Source of the DNA: Arthrobacter dokdonellae
Lineage (GTDB): Bacteria; Actinomycetota; Actinomycetes; Actinomycetales; Micrococcaceae
Length of the DNA: 64,000 nucleotides
Direction: 5' to 3'
NCBI RefSeq assembly: GCF_003268655.1
Contig: NZ_CP029642.1
Location: 2,108,001-2,172,000, forward strand
Below the pieces are notes generated by a model. The model did not search any database. It had not been told where the DNA came from and saw only the letters and a list, made by a program, of their open reading frames with translations. Below, one piece after another: positions 31,362 to 40,742 of this stretch; position 1 is the first letter of the stretch; every line of letters starts with the position of its first letter. Position numbers and translations under genes: made by a program.

Positions 31362-33758
31362 ATGGGCACGATGGATCGGCCCGGCAGCACGGGGGATTCC
31401 ACCCCCGCCGGACCGCCTCTTTTGGATCAGACCCCCGGCCGCAGGCCGGAGGAGCACAAGCGTGCGCGTCCCGCGTCAGTCCTCGCCGGGCCAGCTTTTC
31501 CGGCAGCCGCCGTTGCCGGGGACGCGCCGTCCCGGGAGCCCGGCACCGTTTCGGAAGCTGCGGCGGCACAAGCCGCGCAGGCATCCGCCGCCACCGCGGG
31601 GACAAGTGCCGCCACGGCAGGCGTGATGGGCGACGCCGTTGGCGTGGTGCCGGAGGCGGCGTTGGCGGCGTTGATCGCCTCGGACCCTTACGCCGGGGAA
31701 CTGTTCACGGCCACGAGCGGGGCCGCGTGCGCCCGCCAGCCCGCCGTCCCCGACGACCGGGCCGGCTGGCCCAGCGACGAGGACATTGACCGGCTGATCG
31801 CCTCCATGCCCGAGGACGGCTGGGCGGACCGGGCCGCTCCCGACGGAACCGGCGGGACCGCGGTGTTTCCCTTCCCGATGGCCGATGCGCCGTGGGCGGT
31901 CCCGGACCAGTGCGACCCGGCCGTGTCCCTGCTTCCGGGCCCGGCGGACCTGGGCCGGGTACGGATCCTCCAGGCGTCCGTCCCGGACCTGCCCGAGGCC
32001 CCGCGGCCGGCCAACCCGGCCCATGTGGCCTGGTCCCCGGTGGCCGGGGCGGACGCCCTGGCACACCTGGACCCGCACAGGCTCGGGGAGAACGACCTGC
32101 TGGACTACATCCACGCCGCCAACCGGCTCTGCGCCTTCGCCCGCGCCATGGAAAACGACGCCCTGGCCGTCTTCGCCACCCGCCGCCCGCCCCTGCCCAG
32201 CGAACAACCCGCCACCACCGCCCGCAAGCTCCAAGCAGGAACACTCCACGACACCGGGAAGCTCCAGGACACCGGGGAGCCCGGCCCGGGCGGACTTGGG
32301 CGGGACGGGGAGCTGGGGCGGGCAGGGGAGCCCGGCCCGGGCGGACTTGGGCCGGACGGGGAGCCCGGGCCGGGCGGACTTGGGCGGGACGGGGAGCTGG
32401 AGCGGGCAGGGGAGTTGGGGGAGGCCTGGCACCGGTCCCGGTACGCGGCCGCGGAGATCATGGCCGTGCACTGCGTGGGGATCGGCACCGCGCACCAGCT
32501 CCTCGATGACGCCGAAACCCTGGCGAACAACCTGCCCGCCACCACCGCCCTGTTCCGGGACGGGCTGCTGGACCCGGTACGGATCAAGGCCATCCTGGCC
32601 GGGCTGGAAAACGTCCCCGCCGACGTCCAGACACTGATCGAGCCGCTGTTCCTGCCCGGGGCCGCACGGACGAACCCGCGGGCCCTGACCCGCAAAATCC
32701 GTGCCCTGGCCCACAAACACCACCCCGAACCCCTCACCGAACGCCACCAACGCGCCCGGACCCAACGCCGGGTCTGGTTCACCGCACTGCCCGACGGCAT
32801 GGCCCAACTCAGCGCCGTCCTGGACGCCGCCCCCGCCAAGTCCCTCTACGACACCCTCGACGCCTGGGCCCGCCACGCCCAACACGAAGGCACCCTGCCC
32901 GGCGGGGCGCCCAGCACCGCCACGACCCCCACCGGCCGTCCCTCCCGCTCCCTGGACAACTACCGCGCCGACACCCTCCTGGACCTCCTCCACCAAACCC
33001 TCCACCCCACCACCAACCGCGCCGGCCGCAGCAACAGCTGCGGCAGCACCCAAGGCGGCAGCACCCAAGGCGGCAGCGCCAACGGCGGCGGCGCCAACGG
33101 CGGCGGCAGCACCCAAGGCGGCAGGGCCAACGGCGGCGGGCCCGCGGGCAGCGCCGCCCGGGACGCGGCCGGCCCCCCGGTCCCGGTGCCGGTCGCAGTC
33201 CCAGAACCGGTGCCGGAGCCCCGGTTCACCTTCGGCATTCCGGCGAAGATCTCCGTCACCGTGCCGGCCCTGACACTGCTGGGCCACTCCGAAGAGCCCG
33301 GCTACCTGGACGGCTACGGCCCCATCCCGCCCGAACAGGCCCGCGAACTCGCCGCCGGATCCTACTGGTGGGAACGGCTCCTGACCGACCCCGCCACCAC
33401 GGCCAGGCTCACCGTCGGCCGGCAACGCTACCACCCACCGGCAGACATCGCCGCCGAAGTACGCCGCCGGGACCCCGTATGCACCGGCATCGGCTGCGAC
33501 CACCCCGCCGCGAGCTGCGAACTCGACCACACCATCCCCTACTGGATGAACCGCCACCACCCCGACGGCACCCCCCTGCCCAAAGGCGAAACCAGCGTCG
33601 AAAACCTCCGCCCCCGCGACACCTACTGCCACCAACTCAAAGACAACCCCGACACCGGCTGGACCGTCGAACCCCACAGCCCCCAACAAACCAAAACCAC
33701 CACACCCACCGGCCGCACCTACCTCCACACCCAAACCAACGAACCCTGCCCCTACTAG
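31362..33758 (+). CDS. DUF222 / HNH endonuclease family protein (13E12-like)
   Basis: A 798-residue member of the DUF222-HNH family, which includes the 13E12 repeat proteins of mycobacteria and is multicopy in Arthrobacter. The DUF222 region covers roughly residues 240-500 (LDYIHAANRLCAFARAMEND through LDAAPAKSLYDTLDAWARH). The HNH-like nuclease module lies near the C-terminus: CTGIGCDHPAASCELDHTIP, then ENLRPRDTYCHQLKDNP. The second His position is replaced by the CHQLK form, so nuclease activity is uncertain. Two low-complexity insertions interrupt it: tandem EPGPGGLGRDGE units (about 306-355) and GGSTQGG/GGGANGG units (about 561-595). The cellular role is unknown. The AT-rich, leaderless-type promoter is unlike its neighbours. 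Confidence 0.85.
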   Translation: MGTMDRPGSTGDSTPAGPPLLDQTPGRRPEEHKRARPASVLAGPAFPAAAVAGDAPSREPGTVSEAAAAQAAQASAATAGTSAATAGVMGDAVGVVPEAALAALIASDPYAGELFTATSGAACARQPAVPDDRAGWPSDEDIDRLIASMPEDGWADRAAPDGTGGTAVFPFPMADAPWAVPDQCDPAVSLLPGPADLGRVRILQASVPDLPEAPRPANPAHVAWSPVAGADALAHLDPHRLGENDLLDYIHAANRLCAFARAMENDALAVFATRRPPLPSEQPATTARKLQAGTLHDTGKLQDTGEPGPGGLGRDGELGRAGEPGPGGLGPDGEPGPGGLGRDGELERAGELGEAWHRSRYAAAEIMAVHCVGIGTAHQLLDDAETLANNLPATTALFRDGLLDPVRIKAILAGLENVPADVQTLIEPLFLPGAARTNPRALTRKIRALAHKHHPEPLTERHQRARTQRRVWFTALPDGMAQLSAVLDAAPAKSLYDTLDAWARHAQHEGTLPGGAPSTATTPTGRPSRSLDNYRADTLLDLLHQTLHPTTNRAGRSNSCGSTQGGSTQGGSANGGGANGGGSTQGGRANGGGPAGSAARDAAGPPVPVPVAVPEPVPEPRFTFGIPAKISVTVPALTLLGHSEEPGYLDGYGPIPPEQARELAAGSYWWERLLTDPATTARLTVGRQRYHPPADIAAEVRRRDPVCTGIGCDHPAASCELDHTIPYWMNRHHPDGTPLPKGETSVENLRPRDTYCHQLKDNPDTGWTVEPHSPQQTKTTTPTGRTYLHTQTNEPCPY
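32277..32425 (+). repeat. in-frame tandem repeats in the HNH gene
   Basis: Three GC-rich units beginning at about 32277, 32328 and 32361 encode EPGPGGLG plus RDGELGRAG or PDG. Spacings of 51 and 33 bp keep the reading frame, indicating slippage-type expansion in a linker. Confidence 0.7.
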
Positions 33759-33778
33759 AACCTCGTCTACGGGCAGGG
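33744..33778. terminator. hairpin between the HNH and DinB genes
   Basis: CCCTGCCC (33744-33751) pairs with GGGCAGGG (33771-33778) around the HNH stop codon, between convergent genes. Confidence 0.45.
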
Positions 33779-33914
33779 CGTTGTCAGACCTGGACTTCCG
33801 GCCAACTACCACACGCCCAACGCAGCTTAGGTCTGTCCCGTAGCGGCAGGGAGACCGACAACGGCGAAGCTCGTCCATGTCAGGTGATGGAGTCCCGCCG
33901 CGCCACCGGTCGTG

Positions 33915-34433
33915 TTAGGCGTCGACATCGTGAAGATGGTGGATCAGGTCGTGCATGAAATAGCCCGAAAGTGTGAGGACCGAGAACGTCGCCCCGTTGT
34001 TTCGCAGCCCGCAGCGGGCCCACTGTTCCGGTGGAACGGCGCCAAAGGCAGCCGCGGCGTCCTCACCGTTCTGTACGAGGTCCGCCGCCAGGCTGTCCGG
34101 GTCCTGCGAGGCGTAGCCGCCGTCCAGCGCGGCCTGGTCCTGGTCCCAGTTGGGGAATGTGGGGTTCTCCTCCGACAGCATGAGCTCCAGGCGGCCGGTG
34201 AAGACGTCAAACACGTCGCGGACGTGCGCCGCGTACTCCAGAACCGACCAGGTCGAATCGTCCGGGCGGACGTCGACGCCGGCGCGCTTGAGGGCCTGCT
34301 GCCAGCGCGGCAGCAACGCCGGGATGGTGGTGGCTGCTGTGGCCGGGGTGACGCTCGCGGCATCAAAGCCGCACTCGGGGCACGGCTTGGACAGTACCCA
34401 GGTCCAGTCTTTTTCATCAGGAATGATCGGCAT
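33915..34433 (-). CDS. DinB / maleylpyruvate-isomerase-like metal-binding protein
   Basis: A 172-residue four-helix-bundle protein of the DinB superfamily, whose members include mycothiol- and bacillithiol-dependent enzymes. The putative metal-binding histidines are in LEYAAHVRDVFDVF (about residue 70) and YFMHDLIHHLHDV near the C-terminus. An N-terminal CPECGF pair may add a zinc knuckle, which is less usual for the family. No ribosome binding site precedes the ATG at 34433, but TAGAAT lies 6 nt upstream, so it is probably leaderless. It is convergent with the HNH gene and downstream of parC. Confidence 0.85.
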   Translation of the reverse strand: MPIIPDEKDWTWVLSKPCPECGFDAASVTPATAATTIPALLPRWQQALKRAGVDVRPDDSTWSVLEYAAHVRDVFDVFTGRLELMLSEENPTFPNWDQDQAALDGGYASQDPDSLAADLVQNGEDAAAAFGAVPPEQWARCGLRNNGATFSVLTLSGYFMHDLIHHLHDVDA

Positions 34434-34439
34434 GGGGCC

Positions 34440-34445
34440 ATTCTA
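34440..34445 (-). promoter_or_regulatory. candidate -10 element of a leaderless DinB mRNA
   Basis: TAGAAT on the minus strand ends 6 nt before the ATG at 34433. Confidence 0.35.
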
Positions 34446-34589
34446 TGCCGGGCTTGGAGGCATGACGCCGTGGTTGCACCCATGCCCGCGGGGTTCCCCG
34501 GCATGGGCCCGTTGGAGCGAGGGACCCGTTTCGAGCTTTCGGGCAACGGGAGCGCGTGGGTACTAACGAGGGCCCGGGGGCGGCGGCGT

Positions 34590-37244
34590 TCACTCCACGG
34601 GCAGCTCGAAGGCCTCCTGGGTGGCCTCCGGAATTGGCGATGCGTCCGAGGACGGTGCCGGACTGGTGCTGGACCCGGCCTGTACTTCGGGTACAGCGGC
34701 AGCTTCGGCCGCTTCGGCAGCCGCACCAGTTCCGCCTGGCCCGTCGGAGATCCCGTTCAAACTCGGACCTACCACGTCAATAGCGGCGGACAAGGCCACA
34801 CCAGAGCCGTCGCGATGGCCGTGCTCCACCGGCAGCGCGCGCACCACGCCTCCGGACGTGGAAGCCTTCGCGGGGCCGTGGCCGGCCCAGGAAACCGTCA
34901 GCCGGTCTTCGCCCTTGAGGAACCTGTGCGCCCGGACGCCGCCGGTGGCACGCCCCTTGGCCGGGTACTCGGACAGCGCAGTGACCTTGGCGCTGCCGGA
35001 CGCCGTTCCCGGCAGGACATCCTGGCCGCCCGCCACCGTGACCACCACGGCGTCGTCATCGGTGGGGGAGGCCACAGTAAAGCTGAGCACGGCGTCCCCG
35101 GCCCCGACCTTGATGCCGGCCATGCCGCCGGCCGTGCGGCCCTGCGGCCGGACGTTGCCGGCACTGTAGCGAAGCAGTTGTGCGCCCTGCGTGATGAACA
35201 CGAGGTCGTCGTCGTCGGTGGCCACGGCGGCACCCACCACGTAGTCCTTGGGTTTGAGCGAGATGTACTCCCATTCGTCCCGGTTCAGCGGGTACTCGGG
35301 AGTGATCCGCTTGACCACGCCCTGGGCGGTGCCCACGGCAAACGAGGAGTTGAGCGGGATAAAGCCGACCAGGGCCTCGCCCTTGGTGAGCGTGATGAAT
35401 TCCTTGGCGGCCACCCCGCCGGCCAGGTTGGGAAGGGCATTGGTGGGCGGCAGCACCGGCATGTCGACCACTTGCAGGCGCAGCATCCTGCCCAACGACG
35501 TCAGCGCGCCGATTTCGGCACGGGCGGTGGTCTTCACTATGGAGGTGAAGACGTCGTGTTTGCCCCGCGCACCGGTGTCGGCCAGCGGCTCGGCGTTTGA
35601 GGTGCGCGCGATCTGTCCTGAGGCGCTGAGCAGCACCCAGCAGGGGTCGTCGGATATTTCCAGGGCCAGCGGGGCAATTTTGCCCTTGCCCGCGGGACCG
35701 GAGGCGGCCAGGGCCTTCGCGACCGACGGCGCCATGGCCTCCGATTCCAGCAGCACGGTGCGGCGCGGGGTGGCGTACTTGGCCGCCACTTCGCCGAGCT
35801 CGTCCGAGACCAGCTGGTGGAGCAGCTCCTTGGAGGCCAGGATCGCCTCGAGGGACTCAATCTCGCTGCGGAGTTCGTCGCGCTCGGCTTCCAGTTCCAC
35901 CATGGAGAAGCGGGTCAGCCGGCGCAACTGCAGGTCCAGGATGTAGTTGGCCTGGATTTCGGAGAGGTCGTAGATGGCCATGAGGCGTTCGCGCGCCGCG
36001 GCGACCTCGTCCGAGGTGCGGATGACCTGGATGACCTCGTCGATGTCCACGATGGCCAACAGCATGCCTTCAACCAGGTGCAGCCGGTCCTTCTTCTTCC
36101 CCAGCCGGAAGGCGGTGCGGCGGCGCACCACGTCGATGCGGTGCGACACGAACACCTGCAGCAGCTCGACCAGGCCCAGAGTCTGCGGCTGCCCGTCCAC
36201 CAGGCACACGTTGTTGATGCCGAAGGAGTCCTCCATGGGCGTGAAGCGGTACAGCTGGGCCATGACGGCGGCGGGGTTGAACCCGTTCTTGATCTCAATG
36301 ACCAGCCGCAGCCCGTGCTTGCGGTCCGTCAGGTCCACGAGATCGGAGATGCCCACCAGCTTCTTGGCGTTGATGGCGTCCTTGATCTTTTCAATGACCT
36401 TTTCCGGGCCCACCAGGTACGGCAGCTCCGTGACGACGAGCCCCACGCGGCGCGGGGAGAGCTGTTCGACGGCGATCTTGGCCCGCGTCTTGAAGGAACC
36501 GCGGCCCGTGGCGTAGGCGTCGCGGATGCCAGCCAGCCCAATGATCCGGCCGCCCGAGGGCAAATCCGGGCCGGGCACGTACGCCATCAAGTCATCGAGC
36601 GTGGCAGCCGGGTTGGCGATCAGGTGCTGGGTGGCGGCAATCACCTCGCCAAGGTTGTGCGGGGCCATGTTGGTCGCCATGCCCACCGCGATCCCGCTGG
36701 CACCGTTGACGAGGAGGTTCGGGAAGGCGGCCGGCAGCACCGCCGGCTGCGTCATCTCGTTGTCGTAGCTGGGGACAAAGTCCACCACGTCCTCGCCCAG
36801 GTTGCCGGTCAGCTCCAGGGCCGGGGCCGCCATCCGGGCCTCCGTGTAGCGGGGGGCCGCGGGGCCGTCGTCGAGCGAGCCAAAGTTGCCGTGTCCATCA
36901 ATGAGCGGCAGGCGCAGCGAGAAGTCCTGAGCCATGCGCACCAAGGTGTCATAAATGGCCGTGTCGCCGTGCGGGTGGAGCTTGCCCATGACCTCCCCCA
37001 CCACGCGGGCGCTCTTGACGTGCCCCTTGTCCGGACGCAGGCCCATCTCGCTCATCATGTACAGGATGCGCCGCTGCACCGGCTTCAGCCCGTCGCGCGC
37101 GTCCGGTAACGCGCGCGAATAAATCACCGAATAGGCGTACTCCAGGAAGGAGCCTTCCATTTCACTGGACACATCAATTTCAACGATATTTTCGGTGAAG
37201 TTTCCGGTGAGCTCATCGGCTACGGGTGGTTGGCGCTTGGCCAT
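34590..37244 (-). CDS. parC: DNA topoisomerase IV subunit A
   Basis: Breakage-reunion subunit of the type IIA topoisomerase that pairs with ParE. The N-terminal winged-helix region has [19 protein letters not shown]. The quinolone-determining segment reads [17 protein letters not shown], with Thr at the position of E. coli GyrA Ser83 and Asp at 87. The catalytic Tyr133 lies in [10 protein letters not shown]-terminal beta-pinwheel region follows, without a clear canonical GyrA box, which supports ParC over GyrA. The tail is Pro/Ser/Ala-rich. The start at 37244 ([12 protein letters not shown]) gives 884 residues, with AGGAA about 11 nt upstream. It is divergent from the acetyltransferase gene, with 83 bp between starts. 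Confidence 0.9.
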   Translation of the reverse strand: MAKRQPPVADELTGNFTENIVEIDVSSEMEGSFLEYAYSVIYSRALPDARDGLKPVQRRILYMMSEMGLRPDKGHVKSARVVGEVMGKLHPHGDTAIYDTLVRMAQDFSLRLPLIDGHGNFGSLDDGPAAPRYTEARMAAPALELTGNLGEDVVDFVPSYDNEMTQPAVLPAAFPNLLVNGASGIAVGMATNMAPHNLGEVIAATQHLIANPAATLDDLMAYVPGPDLPSGGRIIGLAGIRDAYATGRGSFKTRAKIAVEQLSPRRVGLVVTELPYLVGPEKVIEKIKDAINAKKLVGISDLVDLTDRKHGLRLVIEIKNGFNPAAVMAQLYRFTPMEDSFGINNVCLVDGQPQTLGLVELLQVFVSHRIDVVRRRTAFRLGKKKDRLHLVEGMLLAIVDIDEVIQVIRTSDEVAAARERLMAIYDLSEIQANYILDLQLRRLTRFSMVELEAERDELRSEIESLEAILASKELLHQLVSDELGEVAAKYATPRRTVLLESEAMAPSVAKALAASGPAGKGKIAPLALEISDDPCWVLLSASGQIARTSNAEPLADTGARGKHDVFTSIVKTTARAEIGALTSLGRMLRLQVVDMPVLPPTNALPNLAGGVAAKEFITLTKGEALVGFIPLNSSFAVGTAQGVVKRITPEYPLNRDEWEYISLKPKDYVVGAAVATDDDDLVFITQGAQLLRYSAGNVRPQGRTAGGMAGIKVGAGDAVLSFTVASPTDDDAVVVTVAGGQDVLPGTASGSAKVTALSEYPAKGRATGGVRAHRFLKGEDRLTVSWAGHGPAKASTSGGVVRALPVEHGHRDGSGVALSAAIDVVGPSLNGISDGPGGTGAAAEAAEAAAVPEVQAGSSTSPAPSSDASPIPEATQEAFELPVE

Positions 37245-37315
37245 GGCGGCGGGGGTTCCTATCAGTGTGGCGGGTGTTGCAGTCCGGCAGGGGCCCTTGC
37301 GGACAAACAAGTCGG

Positions 37316-37321
37316 TACAGT
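37316..37321 (+). promoter_or_regulatory. candidate -10 element of a leaderless acetyltransferase mRNA
   Basis: TACAGT lies 6 nt before the ATG at 37328, and no ribosome binding site is present. Confidence 0.35.
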
Positions 37322-37327
37322 GATTCT

Positions 37328-40003
37328 ATGGTGAAGCCAGGGCCCTCACGCGTTTATCCGGCACATTGGGAAGCCGATGTCGTGCTGCGCGACGGCGCCA
37401 CCGGGCATCTGCGCCCCATGACCCAGGCCGACGCCGACGCCGTCCAGGCCTTCCACATGGCCCAGTCGCAGAACTCCATCTACCTGCGCTTTTTCACCTA
37501 CAAGTCCCAGCTGACGCCGAAGGAACTGCGCCGCTTCACCGAACTTGACTACCGGGACCGGGTGGCGTTCGTCATCACCCACCACGGGCGCATCATCGGC
37601 ATCGGCCGCTACGACCGCTTGGACAATCCTGCCGAGGCCGAGGTGGCGTTCAACGTCTCGGACTCCCAGCAGGGCCGCGGCCTGGGCTCGATTCTGCTTG
37701 AACACCTGGCCGCCGCGGCCCGGGAAAACGGCATTGACAAGTTCACCGCCGAAGTCCTGCCGGAAAACCGCAAGATGCTCCAAGTGTTCTCCGACGCCGG
37801 GTACGAGGTCCACCGGCACTTTGACGACGGCGTGGTGTCCCTGGCCTTCGACATCGACCCCACCGAAAAGTCCCGCGCCGTCATGGCAGCCCGGGAGCAT
37901 CGTGCCGAGGCCCGCAGCGTCGCCGGCCTGGTGGCACCGGCTTCCGTTGCCGTCATTGGCGCGGGCCGCGCCTGGGGGAGCCTGGGCCGTCAGCTGCTGG
38001 AAAACGTCGTGGAGGGCGGCTTTTCGGGCCGGATCGACGCCGTCAACAAGGAGGCCCTGGAGGTTTCCGGCATGATTCCCTACGCCACCGTTGCCGAGGT
38101 GCCGGGACCTGTGGACCTGGCGCTGATTGCCGTCCCCTACGGACAGGTCGCCTCCGTCGTGGCCCAGTGCGGCGCCGCCGGCGTGAAGGGTGTGGTCATC
38201 GCCACCTCCGGCTTTGCCGACGACGGCGAGGACGGCCTCGCGCGCCAGCGGGCCCTGGTGCGCCAGGCCCGGGCCGACGGCATGCGGCTGGTGGGCCCGG
38301 CCTCGCTGGGCCTGGCCAACACGGATCCGGCCGTCCTGCTGAACGCGTCCCTGGCCCCCGGTCTGCCGCTGCGCGGCGGACTGGGGGTGTTCAGCCAGTC
38401 CGCCGCCCTGGGCGCGTCGCTGTACGCGTCCCTGAGCCGGCGTGCAGTGGGTGTCTCCACCGTGCTGTCGGCCGGCAACCGCGCCGACGTCTCCGGCAAC
38501 GACCTCATGCAGTTTTGGGAGGACGATCCCAACACCACCGCCTGCGGGCTCTACCTGGAATCCATTGGCAACCCGCGGAAGTTCGCCCGGATCTCCCGGC
38601 GCCTGGCCCGGACCAAGCCGGTGATTGTGGCCAAGTCGGACACGATGGGTCTGCGCCTGCCCCCGGGCCACGCGGTCCGCACCACCCAGGCGCCGGCGGG
38701 GGCGCTGGACGCCATGTTGCGCCAGTCCGGCGTGATCCGCGTCAACACCATCGAGGAACTGGCCGACGTCGCGCAGATCGTCACCGGCCAGCCACTGCCA
38801 CAGGGTCCCGGGCTCGCCATCTTCAGTAACTCCCTGGCCCTGGGCACGGTGGTGGCGGATTCAGCCGAGCAGCACGGCCTGAGCGTTGCCCACGTGTCGT
38901 CCTCCCTGGCCCTGGACACGGGCCAGTCCCGGGCGCTGCCCCTGCTGCGGCGGACAATCCTTGAGGCGCTGGCACTTCCCGGGGTCGACTCGGCCATCGT
39001 CACCCTGCTGCCGGCGCCCGGGCTCACGGTGGACACGATTGCCGCGACGCTCAAGGCCTGCTCCGAGGAGGCCGGCAAGCCCGTAGTGGCGGCCTTTACC
39101 GGGATCGTGGACACCCGCATCCTGGTTGACCGCCAACTGGCCGGCAGCCTGCCGAGCTACTCCAGCCCCGGCGCGGCCGTTGCGGCCCTGGCAGCCGTCA
39201 CGCGCTACGCACAATGGCTGACCCGGGAGACACCCGCCTTCGATCCCCCCTCCGGGGTCGACACGGAAGCGGCGGAGGCCCTGCTGGACGAGTGGTTGGA
39301 CGGCGTCTCCGGCGACGGGTTGCTGACGCTGGACGCGGAACGCACAGGCCGCCTGCTGGGCGCCTATGGCATCCGCGTGCTGGAGTCCGTCCCGTTCACC
39401 ACCGACGACGACGCCGTCGCCGCCGCCGAGCGGCTCGGCTGGCCTGTTGCCATCAAGACCCTGGATACGGCGCTGCGGCACCGGCTGGACCTGGGCGGGG
39501 TGAGGATCAACATTGAAAACGCCGCGTCCCTGCGCCGCAACATCGCCCAAATGCGCAAGCTGCTCGAACCGTACGGTGCCGGAGGCCTTGAGGTGCAAAG
39601 CATGGCCGAGGTGGGCCAGTCCTGCACCCTGCGCGCCATAGAGGATCCGCTGCTGGGCCCCGTCGTCTCCTTTGGCCTCTCCGGGGACGCCGTCAACCTC
39701 CTGGACGACTGGGCCCACCGCGTGCCGCCGTTGTCCGCCGGAGACGCGGCGGAACTGGTCCGCTCCCCGCGCGCGGCGTTGAAGCTGTTCGGCTACGCAG
39801 GGCTGCCCGCCGGCAACGTCGCCGCGCTGGAGGACCTCGTGGCCAGGGTGGGACTGATGAAGGACGAGCACCCGGAAATCGCGTGGATGGAATTCAACCC
39901 CATCCTGGTGGGGCCCACCCGGGTGACCGTGCTCGCCGTCGAACTTCGCATTGGCAACCCCGCCCAGCGCACGGACAGCGCCCGGCGGGCCATGCGCTCC
40001 TAA
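37328..40003 (+). CDS. bifunctional GNAT / NDP-forming acyl-CoA synthetase-like protein acetyltransferase
   Basis: An 891-residue Pat-type protein lysine acetyltransferase candidate. Such enzymes acetylate and switch off acyl-CoA synthetases. The N-terminal GNAT domain (about residues 20-180) has the acetyl-CoA motif QQGRGLGSILLEHLA. The CoA-binding Rossmann domain starts near VAPASVAVIGAGRAWGSLG (about 200). Succinyl-CoA-ligase-like domains follow (FSQSAALGASLYA, ILSAGNRADVSGNDL-type sequence), then a C-terminal ATP-grasp domain from about 665 (LLGAYGIRVLESVPF, GWPVAIKTLDTALRH). The GNAT-first order is the opposite of E. coli PatZ and usual for actinobacteria. It lacks the cyclic-nucleotide domain of mycobacterial Pat. 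It is probably leaderless. Confidence 0.88.
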   Translation: MVKPGPSRVYPAHWEADVVLRDGATGHLRPMTQADADAVQAFHMAQSQNSIYLRFFTYKSQLTPKELRRFTELDYRDRVAFVITHHGRIIGIGRYDRLDNPAEAEVAFNVSDSQQGRGLGSILLEHLAAAARENGIDKFTAEVLPENRKMLQVFSDAGYEVHRHFDDGVVSLAFDIDPTEKSRAVMAAREHRAEARSVAGLVAPASVAVIGAGRAWGSLGRQLLENVVEGGFSGRIDAVNKEALEVSGMIPYATVAEVPGPVDLALIAVPYGQVASVVAQCGAAGVKGVVIATSGFADDGEDGLARQRALVRQARADGMRLVGPASLGLANTDPAVLLNASLAPGLPLRGGLGVFSQSAALGASLYASLSRRAVGVSTVLSAGNRADVSGNDLMQFWEDDPNTTACGLYLESIGNPRKFARISRRLARTKPVIVAKSDTMGLRLPPGHAVRTTQAPAGALDAMLRQSGVIRVNTIEELADVAQIVTGQPLPQGPGLAIFSNSLALGTVVADSAEQHGLSVAHVSSSLALDTGQSRALPLLRRTILEALALPGVDSAIVTLLPAPGLTVDTIAATLKACSEEAGKPVVAAFTGIVDTRILVDRQLAGSLPSYSSPGAAVAALAAVTRYAQWLTRETPAFDPPSGVDTEAAEALLDEWLDGVSGDGLLTLDAERTGRLLGAYGIRVLESVPFTTDDDAVAAAERLGWPVAIKTLDTALRHRLDLGGVRINIENAASLRRNIAQMRKLLEPYGAGGLEVQSMAEVGQSCTLRAIEDPLLGPVVSFGLSGDAVNLLDDWAHRVPPLSAGDAAELVRSPRAALKLFGYAGLPAGNVAALEDLVARVGLMKDEHPEIAWMEFNPILVGPTRVTVLAVELRIGNPAQRTDSARRAMRS

Positions 40004-40056
40004 GCGATCCGGCCGCCGGTTCGCTTTCCTCCGCGCCCAAGTGCGAAAATGGGGCA

Positions 40057-40737
40057 ATGAACACCTTCGGAGCCGGCGCCCCGGCCAACACCACCGGCCG
40101 CAACCTGGAATCCGCGCTCCAGCGCTCCGGCTTTTACCCGCGGCTGGTTGCGGACGTGGTCAACGACGCACTGGACGGGCAGGAAAGCCTGGCCCACCTG
40201 GTCCACCTGGAAACCCATTTTGATCGCACCGAGGTGCACCGCCACATCACCGTTCTGGTGCTGACCGAAGAGATGCTGGTCATCACCCACGTGGACGACC
40301 AGCAGCTGGATGACGCCGGCGAACAGGTCGTGGCGCAGGTGTCCACCGAGTCCGTGCCCGTGGGCCAGATCCGTTCGGTCGTGCTCAGCTACATCTATGC
40401 CCAGCCGCAGGACTACAAGCCCTCCGACCCCGCCCGTGAACTGACGGTGGCCATCGCCTGGTCCGGCGGTCAGCGCGTGGACATGGGGCCGGCGTCGTGC
40501 GGGGACCCCGAGTGCGACGCCGACCACGGCTACACCGGCACCATCGCCCAGGAGGACATCACCCTGCGCATCAGCGCCGAGGCCGAGGGCCTGCAGGCCG
40601 TGGCCGACGCCAAGGCGTTTGCGCGGGCCCTGCGGGCCGTCAACACGGCCGTCTCCATCCCGGAGCACATGGCAACGCCGCGGCCCAAGTTTCCCGTGCT
40701 GGGACAGCGCCCCGGCCGTAACCACTACCGGCGCTGA
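40057..40737 (+). CDS. DUF5998 protein
   Basis: A 226-residue actinobacterial protein of unknown function. It begins MNTFGAGAPANTTGRNLESAL at 40057. The LESALQRSGFYPRLVADVVNDALDGQE opening, the HLETHFDRTEVHRHITVLVLT strand region and a SCGDPECDADHGYTG loop with two Cys are visible. There is no signal or membrane segment. A GAAAAT hexamer lies 6 nt before the ATG in place of a ribosome binding site, so it may be weakly leaderless. It is followed after 5 bp by the phosphodiesterase gene, a consistent pairing in this part of actinobacterial genomes. Confidence 0.82.
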   Translation: MNTFGAGAPANTTGRNLESALQRSGFYPRLVADVVNDALDGQESLAHLVHLETHFDRTEVHRHITVLVLTEEMLVITHVDDQQLDDAGEQVVAQVSTESVPVGQIRSVVLSYIYAQPQDYKPSDPARELTVAIAWSGGQRVDMGPASCGDPECDADHGYTGTIAQEDITLRISAEAEGLQAVADAKAFARALRAVNTAVSIPEHMATPRPKFPVLGQRPGRNHYRR

Positions 40738-40742
40738 CAAGG

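Noticed and set aside
31476-33878. 800-codon open frame antisense to the HNH gene
   Set aside because: Gly/Val/Ala-rich without motifs; it is an artefact of codon bias on the sense strand.
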